A stretch of 42,918 bases of DNA from positions 1-42,918 of the IMG/VR virus record IMGVR_UViG_3300005264_000043. One strand, given 5' to 3'. The notes beneath the pieces were generated by a model that made no database searches, was not told the DNA's origin, and saw only the letters and a list, made by a program, of their open reading frames with translations. Below are positions 31,339 to 39,929 of the stretch, piece after piece; the first letter of the stretch is position 1; each line of letters opens with the position of its first letter. Made by a program: the position numbers and the translations under genes. Source of the DNA: a virus.

Positions 31339-31917
31339 TTAATTAAATGCTGTATATGTCCACACACCACCGCTCAATTGATACACCCTAACATATTTTG
31401 AAGGTGATGAATATGTAACTAACCATATTTCTGAAGTCGTAGTGTTAATAGTAAATGATTTAGCATTTGTAATAGTTGTTAAATCGATTGTTTCAGAGTA
31501 AGTTCCATCTAATTCAAATACACAAATTTTTGCATTTGTTCCACTTGTATTTCCTGGTATTAAAAAATAAACATATAAACCATGTGCTAATATATCAACT
31601 GGTGCTTCAGTAATACCAGATGGTATGTTAAATTCACTATTTGATGTTAATGGATTTAACAATGAAAACCTTTTACCTATTAATGATGAATCAGATAAAG
31701 CTACATATATATAAGAACTAAATATAAATCCTTTTTTTATTTCAGATACGTCCAAGTCTATATCAAAATATTTTTGTAATGGATTACTCGCAGACACTTT
31801 TTTAAATGCACAATTTCCACTTGCATCTTGTTTAAATCCTAACCATAAATAACCAGATTGGTCAGTGACCATTGATGTTATTTCTGATTCACCATAACTA
31901 TAAGTTTTTATTTGCAT
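31339..31917 (-). CDS. Beta-propeller-like virion protein
   Basis: 192 residues with repeated short strand units ending in aromatic-glycine steps (SGYLWLGFKQD, SSYIYVALSDS, HGLYVYFLIPG, TSEIWLVTYSS). These look like blades of a small propeller. No signal peptide. The ATG is in a TAATG with the small gene upstream. Likely a tail-tip component; no family recognised. Confidence 0.6.
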   Translation of the reverse strand: MQIKTYSYGESEITSMVTDQSGYLWLGFKQDASGNCAFKKVSASNPLQKYFDIDLDVSEIKKGFIFSSYIYVALSDSSLIGKRFSLLNPLTSNSEFNIPSGITEAPVDILAHGLYVYFLIPGNTSGTNAKICVFELDGTYSETIDLTTITNAKSFTINTTTSEIWLVTYSSPSKYVRVYQLSGGVWTYTAFN

Positions 31918-32036
31918 TATTTTTCAATCCAATGTAATACTAATTTCATTTCTTCATTAATATATTCAAATACTAAAAAATACATATATTTTTCATCAAA
32001 CCAGTTGTCCCAAATTTCTTGATGTGCTTCCTTCAT
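31917..32036 (-). CDS. Very small acidic protein
   Basis: 39 residues (starts MKEAHQEIWDNWFDEKYMY) in one helix with several tryptophans, ending VLHWIEK. It has a GAAGGTTCTA ribosome site and a TAATG with the next gene. No family recognised. The 47 bases before it (32037-32083) hold only its ribosome site. Confidence 0.5.
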   Translation of the reverse strand: MKEAHQEIWDNWFDEKYMYFLVFEYINEEMKLVLHWIEK

Positions 32037-32083
32037 TAGAACCTTCTTTCATGTTGTGTAAAAATTGTTAATCAATGTTTCTA

Positions 32084-32716
32084 TCAGATAGTTGCAAATT
32101 TTACAGCCATAACAGGTGCACTACTTCCAGCATCTAATTGGGTAGCCGGTATAATACACTTTAATTGACAATATAATGTTTTGGCAACTGACAATTCTCC
32201 ATTACCAGCATTTAAATTTAAATAGTGTCCATCAGAAGCACCAGCTAATCTACTACCTGTCCATGCAACACCTGGCATAGCATCAGTAGTAGATATTCCT
32301 CTATACCATGATGACGACGGTGTACCACTACCAAGAATAACAGAGTCTACAGAGTCTAAATCTCCATCATCCCATAATTCAAAAACCGGTTCAGATACAG
32401 TTTCGCCATCAAAATCAAATGCTAAAACATATCTTTTATTAACTGAACCTAAATTATGTATTTCTTTAATTATTCCAGCTGAAGAATCAGAGAGAAAACA
32501 TTTAGCAAATTCTAATTGTACACCGGTAATACGAGGTGCAGATGAATTTAATAGAGAAGAACTAGGAATACTAGCACCATCAGTTACAGTTGCATTTCCT
32601 TTAGTAAAAATTATTTCATCATTTACGGTGTCAATCTCTGTGAACTCAACACCACTTGTACCCAATGCAGTATCTTGAGTGCCTGTGTTGGCATAAATTG
32701 TTAATTCTGTTGCCAT
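32084..32716 (-). CDS. Hypothetical structural protein
   Basis: 210 residues, small-residue and acidic rich (ATELTIYANTGTQDTALG, SSSLLNSSAP, VMAVKFATI). It is beta-type, with no membrane segment. The style suits a virion surface or decoration protein. A strong AAAGGAGAAATAAA site suggests high expression. Position between distal tail protein and tip proteins. No family recognised. Confidence 0.66.
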   Translation of the reverse strand: MATELTIYANTGTQDTALGTSGVEFTEIDTVNDEIIFTKGNATVTDGASIPSSSLLNSSAPRITGVQLEFAKCFLSDSSAGIIKEIHNLGSVNKRYVLAFDFDGETVSEPVFELWDDGDLDSVDSVILGSGTPSSSWYRGISTTDAMPGVAWTGSRLAGASDGHYLNLNAGNGELSVAKTLYCQLKCIIPATQLDAGSSAPVMAVKFATI

Positions 32717-32738
32717 TTTATTTCTCCTTTAAATTATA

Positions 32739-33158
32739 TTAATTCCAGCTTAGACACCGAAATGTAATGGTGTAATATAACCATTTTCTTAAATTGCCTT
32801 TTGTGGTATCTACTTCAATAGATAACCGTTTAACTTTGATGTCATCTGTTGAAGAACTTGATTTATCTATTTTTAAATACAAATTTGTGTTAATAGGAAT
32901 AGCTGTTCTTAATGTTTCTAATTCAACCATTAAACTTGTATAATCACTTGCATGAAGTCTAGCGTATAATGTCATATCATATGCTTTATTTCCACCTTGC
33001 ACTTGCAATTCTCCTGAACTTCTTAAATTTTCATATGTTATAAAATCAGGAATTGTTTGTGATAATACTGGTTTTCTTTCCATTACATCTTCAATAGTAT
33101 ATAATAATGTTGTGCCATTTGAGGCATATATTTTATGTGACGGATAGAATGATGACAT
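32739..33158 (-). CDS. Probable distal tail protein
   Basis: 139 residues directly behind the tape measure, where siphophages place the distal tail (Dit-type) protein. Sequence is beta-rich: HKIYASNGTTLLYTIEDV, KAYDMTLYARLHAS, and a C-terminal strand pair ending WLYYTITFRCLSWN. It is shorter than typical Dit proteins, so it may hold only the ring-forming domain. AAGGAGTAAAC precedes the ATG. Assigned mainly by position. Confidence 0.55.
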   Translation of the reverse strand: MSSFYPSHKIYASNGTTLLYTIEDVMERKPVLSQTIPDFITYENLRSSGELQVQGGNKAYDMTLYARLHASDYTSLMVELETLRTAIPINTNLYLKIDKSSSSTDDIKVKRLSIEVDTTKGNLRKWLYYTITFRCLSWN

Positions 33159-33167
33159 GTTTACTCC

Positions 33168-35720
33168 TTAACGATTTGATTGTTGATTTCCGTAAATAAC
33201 ATTGTTAATTGCTCTATTAACATCAGAGCCGACTTTTTTAATACCACTTACAACTTTTGCAATTGTTTGGTCTTCAAATTCTTTTATTTTAGATGGGTCA
33301 AGTTTAACTTGAATATCAACTGGAACTTGAACATCCATTTTTGTAATAGGTTGTTGTGTTATTTGTCCTTGTTGTGCTCTTTGTCTATTTAATATTTGAG
33401 AACGGTCAAGTAAAAATTGAGATTGTGTTCCTAATCCCCGTAACGATTGTTCTTGAATATCAATTTGTCGTCCACCACGCAACCCTTTTACACCAGGAAC
33501 AACATCTCCTTTAAAAAAAGCTTGGGATTGTTGTTGTTCTAATACATCTCCAAAATTCTTTTTAAATAATTCCGCTTCTTTTCCGCCTTTTTTAAGAAAC
33601 AATGATAAATCTGTTTTACCAGATAATACATCGGCTATTTTTCTAGCTACATCAGCACCGTCTTCTTTGGCAATTCTAAATAATTTAAGTGATTCACTTC
33701 CTAAACGTGATTGTAATCTTTTTTCTTCAGATAATGCTCGCTCTTTTTGTAATTGTCTATCTATTAATGACACCATATCTTGATTAATACCGAGTGTTTT
33801 TTCTAATTGATTTTTTCTATCAATTATTTCTGATGTTAAAGCACCTTCTGATTTTAATATATCTACATTTGACTCTATAAATGACTTATTGATATCAGTG
33901 ATTTGTTCTGAAGACACATCTAATTCAATAGGAATTTTATATTTTCGTTTTTCTGCTACTTTTAACTTATCATCTACTTGTGAAAGAGCAGTATCAACAG
34001 CAGTTAATAATTTATCGAAATCCTTATCATCTAAATTGAAAAATTCTGGTGACATACCCTCTAAATCTTTTGCTAATTTTTCTAAATCTTCTCTTGATAC
34101 TCCATCAAATATTGCCGATTTTAAATTTCCTCTAATTTCATCAGTTGATTTTTTTAATCCAACAGCTAATCTATTTAAAACTGCATCGTAATTTAAGGTT
34201 TTGAATATTTTATCACCTTTATCTAATCCCTGTATAAGAGAAGACATATCTATCGGTGTTAATTTACCTTGAAAACCTTTTTGTAATTTTTCATTCAATA
34301 AATCTAAATCATTATATGATTTAGTCATTGCTTTACTTATTTCTTTTAAACCGCCTTTGAATAAATTCAAAAAAGCCATCGTTGTATTTGCATTTTTTGC
34401 AACCAATCGTAATCCGGTTCCAAAATGTCTAAATCCATCAACTGATTCTTCTTGGGTATCGACGATATCTTCTAAACTTGTTTTAAAATCTTTTCCACCA
34501 ACCAATCCTGTTACAAATGCTTTTCCGATTTCTTTATTTAAATTAGTAAATCGTTTTTGTAAAACACCAACGGTCACAGTTACATCTTCAAATTGATTAT
34601 TGAAATCTTTTATATCACCTGTTTGCGCTAAAACCTTTTTTAAATTATCGCTCATAGCAGATAATGAAGCCGGTACTTGTGCACTTCTTACACCACCAAA
34701 TAAATCCTGTAAGGCCTGTGTGGCTTTTAATGGGTCAATACGTTGTAATCTTGAAATTTCATCTGTAACTATTTGTAAACGGTCAAAGGTGGTAGTTATA
34801 TTAGGATTAACTTTAAGACCTAATGTTGATTGTAATTTGTCAAAATTTTTATCCAACTGTAACATTGCACTTGATAACAATCTACCTGCTCTAGTTCCTC
34901 TTACACCTGATGTTTGTAAAGCAGATAATATTTTTAATGAATCTTCAAGAGAAGTTCCTGTTGTTTTTGCAACCGGTGCAAATCTTTCCATTGCACTTGA
35001 TAATTCATCTACTTCAAACGCTTGGTCTTTCCATAATGTCGCTGTTAATGCCATGATAGATTTTAATTCTTCTGATTTATTTTTATATTTATCAGTTTGA
35101 CCACCTAATACCCTAAAAACTCTAGCAAAGGCATTAGCGTTTTGAACAGTATCACCAAATAAAACAGATGCCAATTTAGTAGATTCGATAGCACCAGTCA
35201 TAGCAGTATCAAAATCTTGACCTGTTGTTTTAAATTTTTGAAAAGCATCTGTTATATTTTCTACCGATATACCTGTTTTTAAAGACATAGCTGTTACTTC
35301 TTTTTTTAATTCTGCAAAATTTTTCGTTATTTCAACAGTTGAGCCACTCATGTTTCTTTTTGCTTTTTGTAATTTTCTATCAAACTCTCCTATATTTTTT
35401 ATACCATCTTTAATTGTTCGAATAGTACCCATCATTGCGCCACGAAGAGCCAACCATAAAGGTATGGTTAATAACGCTCTTGAGCCTAATCGTTTTATAT
35501 TATCAGTCAAAGATACTGTATTTTTAGATAATTCTTTTGTGCCTTTAGAAGATTGAGAATATGATTTTGTTACATCTTTAACACTACGAGAAACTTTTTG
35601 TAATCCTTGTGGTGTTTTAGTAATAGTATCTTGTAATTTAAGAAATTTACCATCTGCTGTTTGAACAGTAGAACCAACTTTGTTTAAATGTTTGGAATTT
35701 TGGCTGGCCTTCACCGGCAC
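33168..35720 (-). CDS. Tail tape measure protein, main part
   Basis: 850 residues read from a GTG that lacks a good ribosome site, which suggests it is really the continuation of the 36030 frame. The N-terminal part is helical (QGLQKVSRSVKDVTKSYSQ). A hydrophobic core at about 85-105 (ALLTIPLWLALRGAMMGTI) leads into a TP901-type tape-measure core (SVENITDAFQKFKTTGQ, LSSAMERFAPVAKTTGTS, ALQDLFGGVRSAQVPA). Long coiled-coil stretches follow. Together with the first part it makes about 950 residues. Tape measures set tail length and help DNA entry. No peptidase or lysozyme motif recognised. Confidence 0.85.
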   Translation of the reverse strand: MPVKASQNSKHLNKVGSTVQTADGKFLKLQDTITKTPQGLQKVSRSVKDVTKSYSQSSKGTKELSKNTVSLTDNIKRLGSRALLTIPLWLALRGAMMGTIRTIKDGIKNIGEFDRKLQKAKRNMSGSTVEITKNFAELKKEVTAMSLKTGISVENITDAFQKFKTTGQDFDTAMTGAIESTKLASVLFGDTVQNANAFARVFRVLGGQTDKYKNKSEELKSIMALTATLWKDQAFEVDELSSAMERFAPVAKTTGTSLEDSLKILSALQTSGVRGTRAGRLLSSAMLQLDKNFDKLQSTLGLKVNPNITTTFDRLQIVTDEISRLQRIDPLKATQALQDLFGGVRSAQVPASLSAMSDNLKKVLAQTGDIKDFNNQFEDVTVTVGVLQKRFTNLNKEIGKAFVTGLVGGKDFKTSLEDIVDTQEESVDGFRHFGTGLRLVAKNANTTMAFLNLFKGGLKEISKAMTKSYNDLDLLNEKLQKGFQGKLTPIDMSSLIQGLDKGDKIFKTLNYDAVLNRLAVGLKKSTDEIRGNLKSAIFDGVSREDLEKLAKDLEGMSPEFFNLDDKDFDKLLTAVDTALSQVDDKLKVAEKRKYKIPIELDVSSEQITDINKSFIESNVDILKSEGALTSEIIDRKNQLEKTLGINQDMVSLIDRQLQKERALSEEKRLQSRLGSESLKLFRIAKEDGADVARKIADVLSGKTDLSLFLKKGGKEAELFKKNFGDVLEQQQSQAFFKGDVVPGVKGLRGGRQIDIQEQSLRGLGTQSQFLLDRSQILNRQRAQQGQITQQPITKMDVQVPVDIQVKLDPSKIKEFEDQTIAKVVSGIKKVGSDVNRAINNVIYGNQQSNR

Positions 35721-36030
35721 CTTTTATGGCTTTTGAAAATGTCTTGGTAGTTTCAGATAATTGGACTAAGTTTCCATTTGCTAATTTAACAACATTAGAT
35801 GTAGTGGAAGTTGTTGTTTTCAACTTCCCCATTGTTTTATCTAACTTTGTAAGATTTGTAGTTCCTAATTTTTCATAGTTAGATGACAAATTCTTTACAT
35901 TTTTTGATAAATCACCGGATATAACCTTAAAGGCCTCTCTGTTTGCCGTTTCTAATTCACGCAGTTTCATCTTAATATCGGACATATCTCCAACATAAGC
36001 TATTACTTTTGTGTTTGCTGTGTCTGCCAT
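35647..36030 (-). CDS. Tape measure protein, N-terminal part in another frame
   Basis: 127 residues from an ATG with a GGAGAGAATA site on a TAATG junction. MADTANTKVIAYVGDMSD is a typical tape-measure opening, followed by helical coiled segments. KLANGNLVQLSETTKTF resembles TADGKFLKLQDTITKT in the downstream frame, showing that both belong to one protein. The last residues (from about QTFKQSWFYC) read as out of frame. A +1 shift within 35647-35720 would join the two parts. Confidence 0.75.
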   Translation of the reverse strand: MADTANTKVIAYVGDMSDIKMKLRELETANREAFKVISGDLSKNVKNLSSNYEKLGTTNLTKLDKTMGKLKTTTSTTSNVVKLANGNLVQLSETTKTFSKAIKGAGEGQPKFQTFKQSWFYCSNSRW

Positions 36031-36416
36031 TATTCTCTCCTAAAATCTATATCACAAGTAGTAACATTACCTGTGTTTTTCCATTGTTTTTTACCTGATT
36101 TACGATTTGCTTCTCTTTCATCTTGTCTATGCTGTTTCCAAGCAAAATCGTTCTTTTTATTTCTATATATTAAATATGCATCAATTCTATAATTGTTTTT
36201 TAATACTTCTTCTGATAATCTATCATCTTCAAATGTGCCTAATTCTTCATATAACATTTTATAAATAGATAACCAATATAATAATCGAACTTGTAACCCA
36301 CTAAAATCAGTTACATTATTAAACAATTGGATGTTAGAACATTGTAATGATGTAGTATATAAACTTTGCCAATAAGCACTAGAAGCAATTATTCTTAATT
36401 TGTCGTCTAATGTCAT
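36030..36416 (-). CDS. Probable tail assembly chaperone (second)
   Basis: 128 residues. Helical (LDDKLRIIASSAYWQSLY, VRLLYWLSIYKMLYEEL) with a basic, glutamine-rich C-terminal part (WKQHRQDEREANRKSGKKQ). It lies immediately before the tape measure, where tail chaperones lie in long-tailed phages. The ATG at 36416 follows the stop of the gene before by two bases. Assigned by position and style only. Confidence 0.5.
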   Translation of the reverse strand: MTLDDKLRIIASSAYWQSLYTTSLQCSNIQLFNNVTDFSGLQVRLLYWLSIYKMLYEELGTFEDDRLSEEVLKNNYRIDAYLIYRNKKNDFAWKQHRQDEREANRKSGKKQWKNTGNVTTCDIDFRRE

Positions 36417-36418
36417 GA

Positions 36419-37042
36419 TTAACACCCATACATTAATTCATTTAACTTTCCTATTGCTATATATGACAATTTTGTTTTAGATGATTCATAATCATCAAAC
36501 GATTTCCAAACATTACACCATTCATCTTTTTGTTCATCAAGTAACTGTTCTGTACACATAGCTGTAAGATAACTATAATAAGCCTCTTGGACTTGTGATT
36601 CAATAGAAGGTGCTAAATTATCTGCAACCTCTAATATAATTTCTAATCGTTTATCTCTTATTTTATCTATTTCTTTTATTAATTTTTCGATAGATTTAGT
36701 TTCACTATCTTTTTTAGCAGACAATGTAATATAAACTTGTGTCATTTTATCTTCTAAAACCTTTGCTTCTTTATTCATTTTTGCAATATCAATATTTTGT
36801 TTTTCTAATAAAACTTTAGTCAATTGTTTAATTGTAAGTGAGCCATCTTCTTGAATCAATTGAATACGGATTTTATTTTTATATCTTTTTGCATCATTGT
36901 TTATTTTTTGGGATGGCATAACACATCTATAAAAATTATCATCATAAATAAATGGTAATTTATTATCTTGAATTAATTCTGTATTTATATCATCTTTTTG
37001 TAATTCTTCTAATACTTCTTGAATCATTTTTCTGTTTTCCAT
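36419..37042 (-). CDS. Probable tail assembly chaperone (first)
   Basis: 207 residues, strongly helical: EVLEELQKDDINTEL, then a long charged coiled region about 90-150 (MTQVYITLSAKKDSETKS, LIKEIDKIRDKRLEI), then aromatic helices. It sits between the tail tube and the tape measure, typical of chaperones. No slippery heptamer at its 3' end is evident to link it to the next gene. GAGGTGTAAAC precedes the ATG. Confidence 0.5.
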   Translation of the reverse strand: MENRKMIQEVLEELQKDDINTELIQDNKLPFIYDDNFYRCVMPSQKINNDAKRYKNKIRIQLIQEDGSLTIKQLTKVLLEKQNIDIAKMNKEAKVLEDKMTQVYITLSAKKDSETKSIEKLIKEIDKIRDKRLEIILEVADNLAPSIESQVQEAYYSYLTAMCTEQLLDEQKDEWCNVWKSFDDYESSKTKLSYIAIGKLNELMYGC

Positions 37043-37063
37043 GTTTACACCTCACCTTACACA

Positions 37064-37094
37064 CAAAAACCCATCTCCTTATTTAGAGATAGGT
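37064..37094 (-). terminator. Intrinsic terminator, - strand
   Basis: On the - strand: stem ACCTATCTC (37094-37086) with GAGATGGGT (37077-37069), one G-U pair, an eight-base loop, then TTTTTGTG. It overlaps the stop of the gene at 37079-37330 and lies before the chaperone gene. It may lower expression of the downstream tail genes relative to the tube. Confidence 0.72.
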
Positions 37095-37330
37095 CGTTTA
37101 AAATTAATGTTTATGTTTACACCTTTACTGAATGCAGAAATTTGGTCTTGAATATCTCTCATAGAATTAAATGCATGTTTTTTAACAGCATTTTTAATAA
37201 GTTTTTCAGAAGTTCTTTTATTTATGTCTTCTTTAAAAACATCCTCTGTTATTTCACAAACATTTCCTACAAAAGAATTGAATTTTTTCTTTAAAATAGA
37301 TTCAAATAACTTTTCATCAATTGTAAACAT
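37079..37330 (-). CDS. Small hypothetical protein after the tail tube
   Basis: 83 residues, helical, starting FTIDEKLFESILKKKFNSF. A C-terminal beta piece (VNININFKRPISK) closes it. GTGAGGTAAAA precedes the ATG. Position after the tail tube might indicate a minor tail or chaperone function. No family recognised. Confidence 0.55.
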   Translation of the reverse strand: MFTIDEKLFESILKKKFNSFVGNVCEITEDVFKEDINKRTSEKLIKNAVKKHAFNSMRDIQDQISAFSKGVNININFKRPISK

Positions 37331-37360
37331 TTTTACCTCACTTTACCTTACAGTACATAG

Positions 37361-37390
37361 GAGAGGCCATAGGAAACCTATGAACCTCTC
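37361..37390 (-). terminator. Strong hairpin after the tail-tube gene
   Basis: Outer stem GAGAGG/CCTCTC (37390-37385 with 37366-37361) and inner stem CATAGG-TTT-CCTATG (37382-37368), joined by a small internal loop. It begins 18 bases after the tail-tube stop. There is no U-tract, so it may protect the 3' end of an abundant mRNA or be a cleavage site rather than a terminator. Confidence 0.5.
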
Positions 37391-37407
37391 TTTGGATTTA
37401 TTTAATA

Positions 37408-38652
37408 TTAAGCTATTTCAATATCTGATTCAGTTGTAGATATTGTTAAATTATCAGAATTTAAACTGACAGTTGAATCACCAAATTCATTTGCACTATA
37501 TTCTGCTGGTGAATCATCTGAAATTTCACATCCTGTTATTTTATAACCAATTTGAAATGTTGATTTAGCATTTGTTTCAAAAACTTTAACAAGAATAGCT
37601 ACTTCATTCATTTCAGTATAATCAATCATTCCCCATGATTGTCCAGCTTGAGTCATCAATGCTTCTTCAATAGGATAATTTTTAACAAATCCACCTAAAG
37701 CAACTGATACATCATAACTTTCTACATCATTGAAAATATTTTCACTTGTTCCAATTGCACCTTCACCACTTCTATTTAAAGTCGCTGTGATAGCTAATGA
37801 TGTTAATTTATCTAACTCTACTGGTGCGTTTGTGCCGTCATCAATATAAACAGTAACTCTATCTGCATCTATATAATAATCATCTGCATCATTAAGAACT
37901 TGTGGGTCTCCGGCAGAACCATATGAACCAGATGTATACCAAATGCGATAATTATCACTTGCTAATCCAGATACAATAGTTAAATCACCAGTTGTGTTAT
38001 TATATGTGTAATCTGTTGTTAAATCTAACTCTGTTGCTACACCACTTCTGATTCTGTAAATTTTAAGCATATAAACACCAGCGTTATTTGGGTCAACAAC
38101 TGCTAATGGGTCACTTAAATCAATTACATAATTTCCAGATGTTCCAGATGGAGCGTCATTAGAAACAAATATAATATATTTATTTGCGTTTCTAGCTATT
38201 TTACAAAAGTTACCACTTAACTCATATGTTCTTTCAAGTCTTTCATCGGCATTAATATTGATACCTAATGAATCAACTGATAATCTTTCTACCCATAATG
38301 TTTGTTCAAGTGTTCCGTTATATTCATCTTTTCCTGGACTAATAAAATCGGTTCTTGCTTCATCAAAATCATCTAAATCTATACCACCAGATGGCATTGC
38401 TGATAATCCTGCTAATTGTAAATATGAATCTAATGTTCCATATTCAAATTGTGTAATAGAAACAGATGCTTCAAGTTTTTCTTTATCAGTTGCCATTTTT
38501 AAAAGGCGACCTAATTCATAAAGATTTTCTTGTGGTTGATTACATGAAACTGAAAAACTCTGTACTCTATCCCAATTGTCTTCAGCAAGTGATGCTCTTT
38601 CAGCAACAGTAAGAGGTTTAAATGCTGAACTGTGACGAATTGCCTTTGTCAT
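37408..38652 (-). CDS. Probable major tail tube protein with an internal beta domain
   Basis: 414 residues. RVQSFSVSCNQPQENLYELGR (shortened: about residues 29-49) followed by EASVSITQFEYGTLDSYLQ is a pattern of tail-tube proteins. A beta insert at about 170-240 (YVIDLSDPLAVVDPNNAG, TELDLTTDYTYNNTTGDL) may be surface-exposed. The tube fold resumes at LDKLTSLAITATLNRSGEG and QIGYKITGCEISD. Strong AAAGGAGAATAATT site; a stabilising hairpin follows. The gene order (tail completion, tube, chaperones, tape measure) supports the call. No sheath gene is seen. Confidence 0.7.
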   Translation of the reverse strand: MTKAIRHSSAFKPLTVAERASLAEDNWDRVQSFSVSCNQPQENLYELGRLLKMATDKEKLEASVSITQFEYGTLDSYLQLAGLSAMPSGGIDLDDFDEARTDFISPGKDEYNGTLEQTLWVERLSVDSLGININADERLERTYELSGNFCKIARNANKYIIFVSNDAPSGTSGNYVIDLSDPLAVVDPNNAGVYMLKIYRIRSGVATELDLTTDYTYNNTTGDLTIVSGLASDNYRIWYTSGSYGSAGDPQVLNDADDYYIDADRVTVYIDDGTNAPVELDKLTSLAITATLNRSGEGAIGTSENIFNDVESYDVSVALGGFVKNYPIEEALMTQAGQSWGMIDYTEMNEVAILVKVFETNAKSTFQIGYKITGCEISDDSPAEYSANEFGDSTVSLNSDNLTISTTESDIEIA

Positions 38653-38675
38653 AATTATTCTCCTTTTAAATATAA

Positions 38676-38894
38676 TTATTCTTTAATATTTTGTCTTCCG
38701 CTTAAAAATGCTACTTCTTTTGATAAATTTCCTAACTCTTTGATTGTATCATCTTGTTTGTCTTCTACACGTTGTACCTTTTTTTCGAGATGTGCCAAAT
38801 CATTCCATTTAAAAATACAAAAAGCCACTAAACCCGTTATCCATGTAAAAACGCTAAAACCCAATGACACCATTTTCCAATCAATGTTTTCCAT
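38676..38894 (-). CDS. Small membrane protein with coiled-coil tail
   Basis: 72 residues. One membrane helix (VSLGFSVFTWITGLVAFCIF, 9-28) followed by a charged coiled coil (HLEKKVQRVEDKQDDTIKE). Strong AAGGAGTATC site. The layout recalls holin-like or lysis-accessory membrane proteins, but these usually sit elsewhere; membrane or virion attachment is equally possible. Confidence 0.6.
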   Translation of the reverse strand: MENIDWKMVSLGFSVFTWITGLVAFCIFKWNDLAHLEKKVQRVEDKQDDTIKELGNLSKEVAFLSGRQNIKE

Positions 38895-38902
38895 GATACT
38901 CC

Positions 38903-39446
38903 TTATTTAAAACGCCATATAAAACCACTTGCGTGTTTTCTGTTGCCGGCACAACACCCTGTGATATTTCCTTGACTAATTTTCAATTCCCTAGATGCCC
39001 TTGCTTGAGAATCCCATTCTTTTATAAAAATTCCTTTTAAATCAAACTGTAGAATCGCTTTCCGTTTATCTTTAGCTGAATTTTCGCCAAATTCAATGAA
39101 TCTACAATTGTCAAAAACATAATGTCCATCATTATTTTCTCTATCAATACTTGGTTTCTTCATAAGATAAGCTTTATCCCTAAACCAAAGTTCTTTTAAC
39201 TCTTCTGCTGTAATCAAACATTTTATTCCTCTACCGCCATATCTGTGATATCTGTTATTTTTTATATCGTGACATCTATTATTTATATTATGTAAAATTG
39301 ACAACCATGGATATTTTTCTGAAAACCTTTTAGAATAACCAGATTTACATTGTTTACAATAAACATGACGATTATCAAAACGAGATTTATCTTTTATAAA
39401 AATCATCGATAGTTTTTTCTTTACCACATTTAAGACATATTTTCAT
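38903..39446 (-). pseudogene. HNH homing endonuclease with frameshift in its N-terminal zinc finger
   Basis: The ATG at 39446 (TAATG junction with the gene before) opens MKICLKCGKEKTIDDFYK and then stops at 39387 because of one extra A in a four-A run (39392-39395). Skipping one base gives DKSRFDNRHVYCKQC, the second half of the zinc finger, and continues to the end. The body matches the HNH gene at 10311: YHRYGGRGIKCLI, LWFRDKAYLMKKP, IDRENNDGHY. A C-terminal NUMOD1 ends in SGFIWRFK. An internal GTG start at 39427 would give 174 residues without the first knuckle. Either a decayed gene, a slip site, or a sequencing error. Confidence 0.78.
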
Positions 39447-39928
39447 TATGATATCCATGTATTAATTGATATACGGTGACGATTCTGGTCAATTTCAGAA
39501 ATGTTTTGTCCTAATTTCACCTTGATGTTAGTTAAAAAATCAACATTAACCCAATCACCGATTGTTTTTAATGGTAATTCTGGATTACTTGGATTATAAG
39601 CATATGTGTAAAATTGCCATCCATTGTTAATTGTATCTGTAAGCCACTTGGCTAAAAATTTTCTCTCTTTATCATTAGTGGCATAAATCTCAATAATAAT
39701 TAAATCTTTTTCATCTCTTTTATTAGAACCAATATATAATCTACTTGTTAAATCTTCAGATTCTTGATAAACTGTAATACACGGATAAGTCCATTCATCG
39801 CTTCGTTTCATACCAATTCTAACTGTTACAGGTTTTCCATTATCACCAACCAATGAATCAGTTACAATTTGAGTATCTAATTTATCTTTTAAAGAATCTT
39901 CTAAATTTGTTGCTTTACACCAAGGCAT
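39446..39928 (-). CDS. Probable tail terminator protein
   Basis: 160 residues. An N-terminal helix (NLEDSLKDKLDTQIV) leads to strands WTYPCITVYQES and DLIIIEIYATNDKERKFLAKWL, then VDFLTNIKVKLG and HRISINTWI. The helix followed by a beta sheet and a packing helix resembles tail terminator proteins that cap the tube. It is placed between the gp10-like protein and the tube gene as in other siphophages. AAAAGGAAGATAAT precedes the ATG. Assigned by style and order. Confidence 0.58.
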   Translation of the reverse strand: MPWCKATNLEDSLKDKLDTQIVTDSLVGDNGKPVTVRIGMKRSDEWTYPCITVYQESEDLTSRLYIGSNKRDEKDLIIIEIYATNDKERKFLAKWLTDTINNGWQFYTYAYNPSNPELPLKTIGDWVNVDFLTNIKVKLGQNISEIDQNRHRISINTWIS

Positions 39929-39929
39929 A

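Noticed and set aside
34600-35100. A 166-codon + strand frame inside the tape measure gene
   Set aside because: It is antisense to a clearly coding region, has no ribosome site and a composition mirroring the helical repeats of the other strand.
35682-35688. TTTAAAC on the - strand in the tape-measure overlap, like a -1 slippery site
   Set aside because: The upstream frame reads TTT-AAA here rather than TTA-AAC, so the heptamer is in the wrong register, and a +1 shift is what is needed.
37408-38652. Possible tail sheath protein
   Set aside because: Too short, no sheath-type domains, and no baseplate genes nearby; a tail-tube protein with an inserted beta domain fits better.
38676-38894. Holin
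   Set aside because: One membrane helix plus coiled coil is suggestive, but there is no endolysin next to it and the position between tail genes is not typical, so it is left unnamed.
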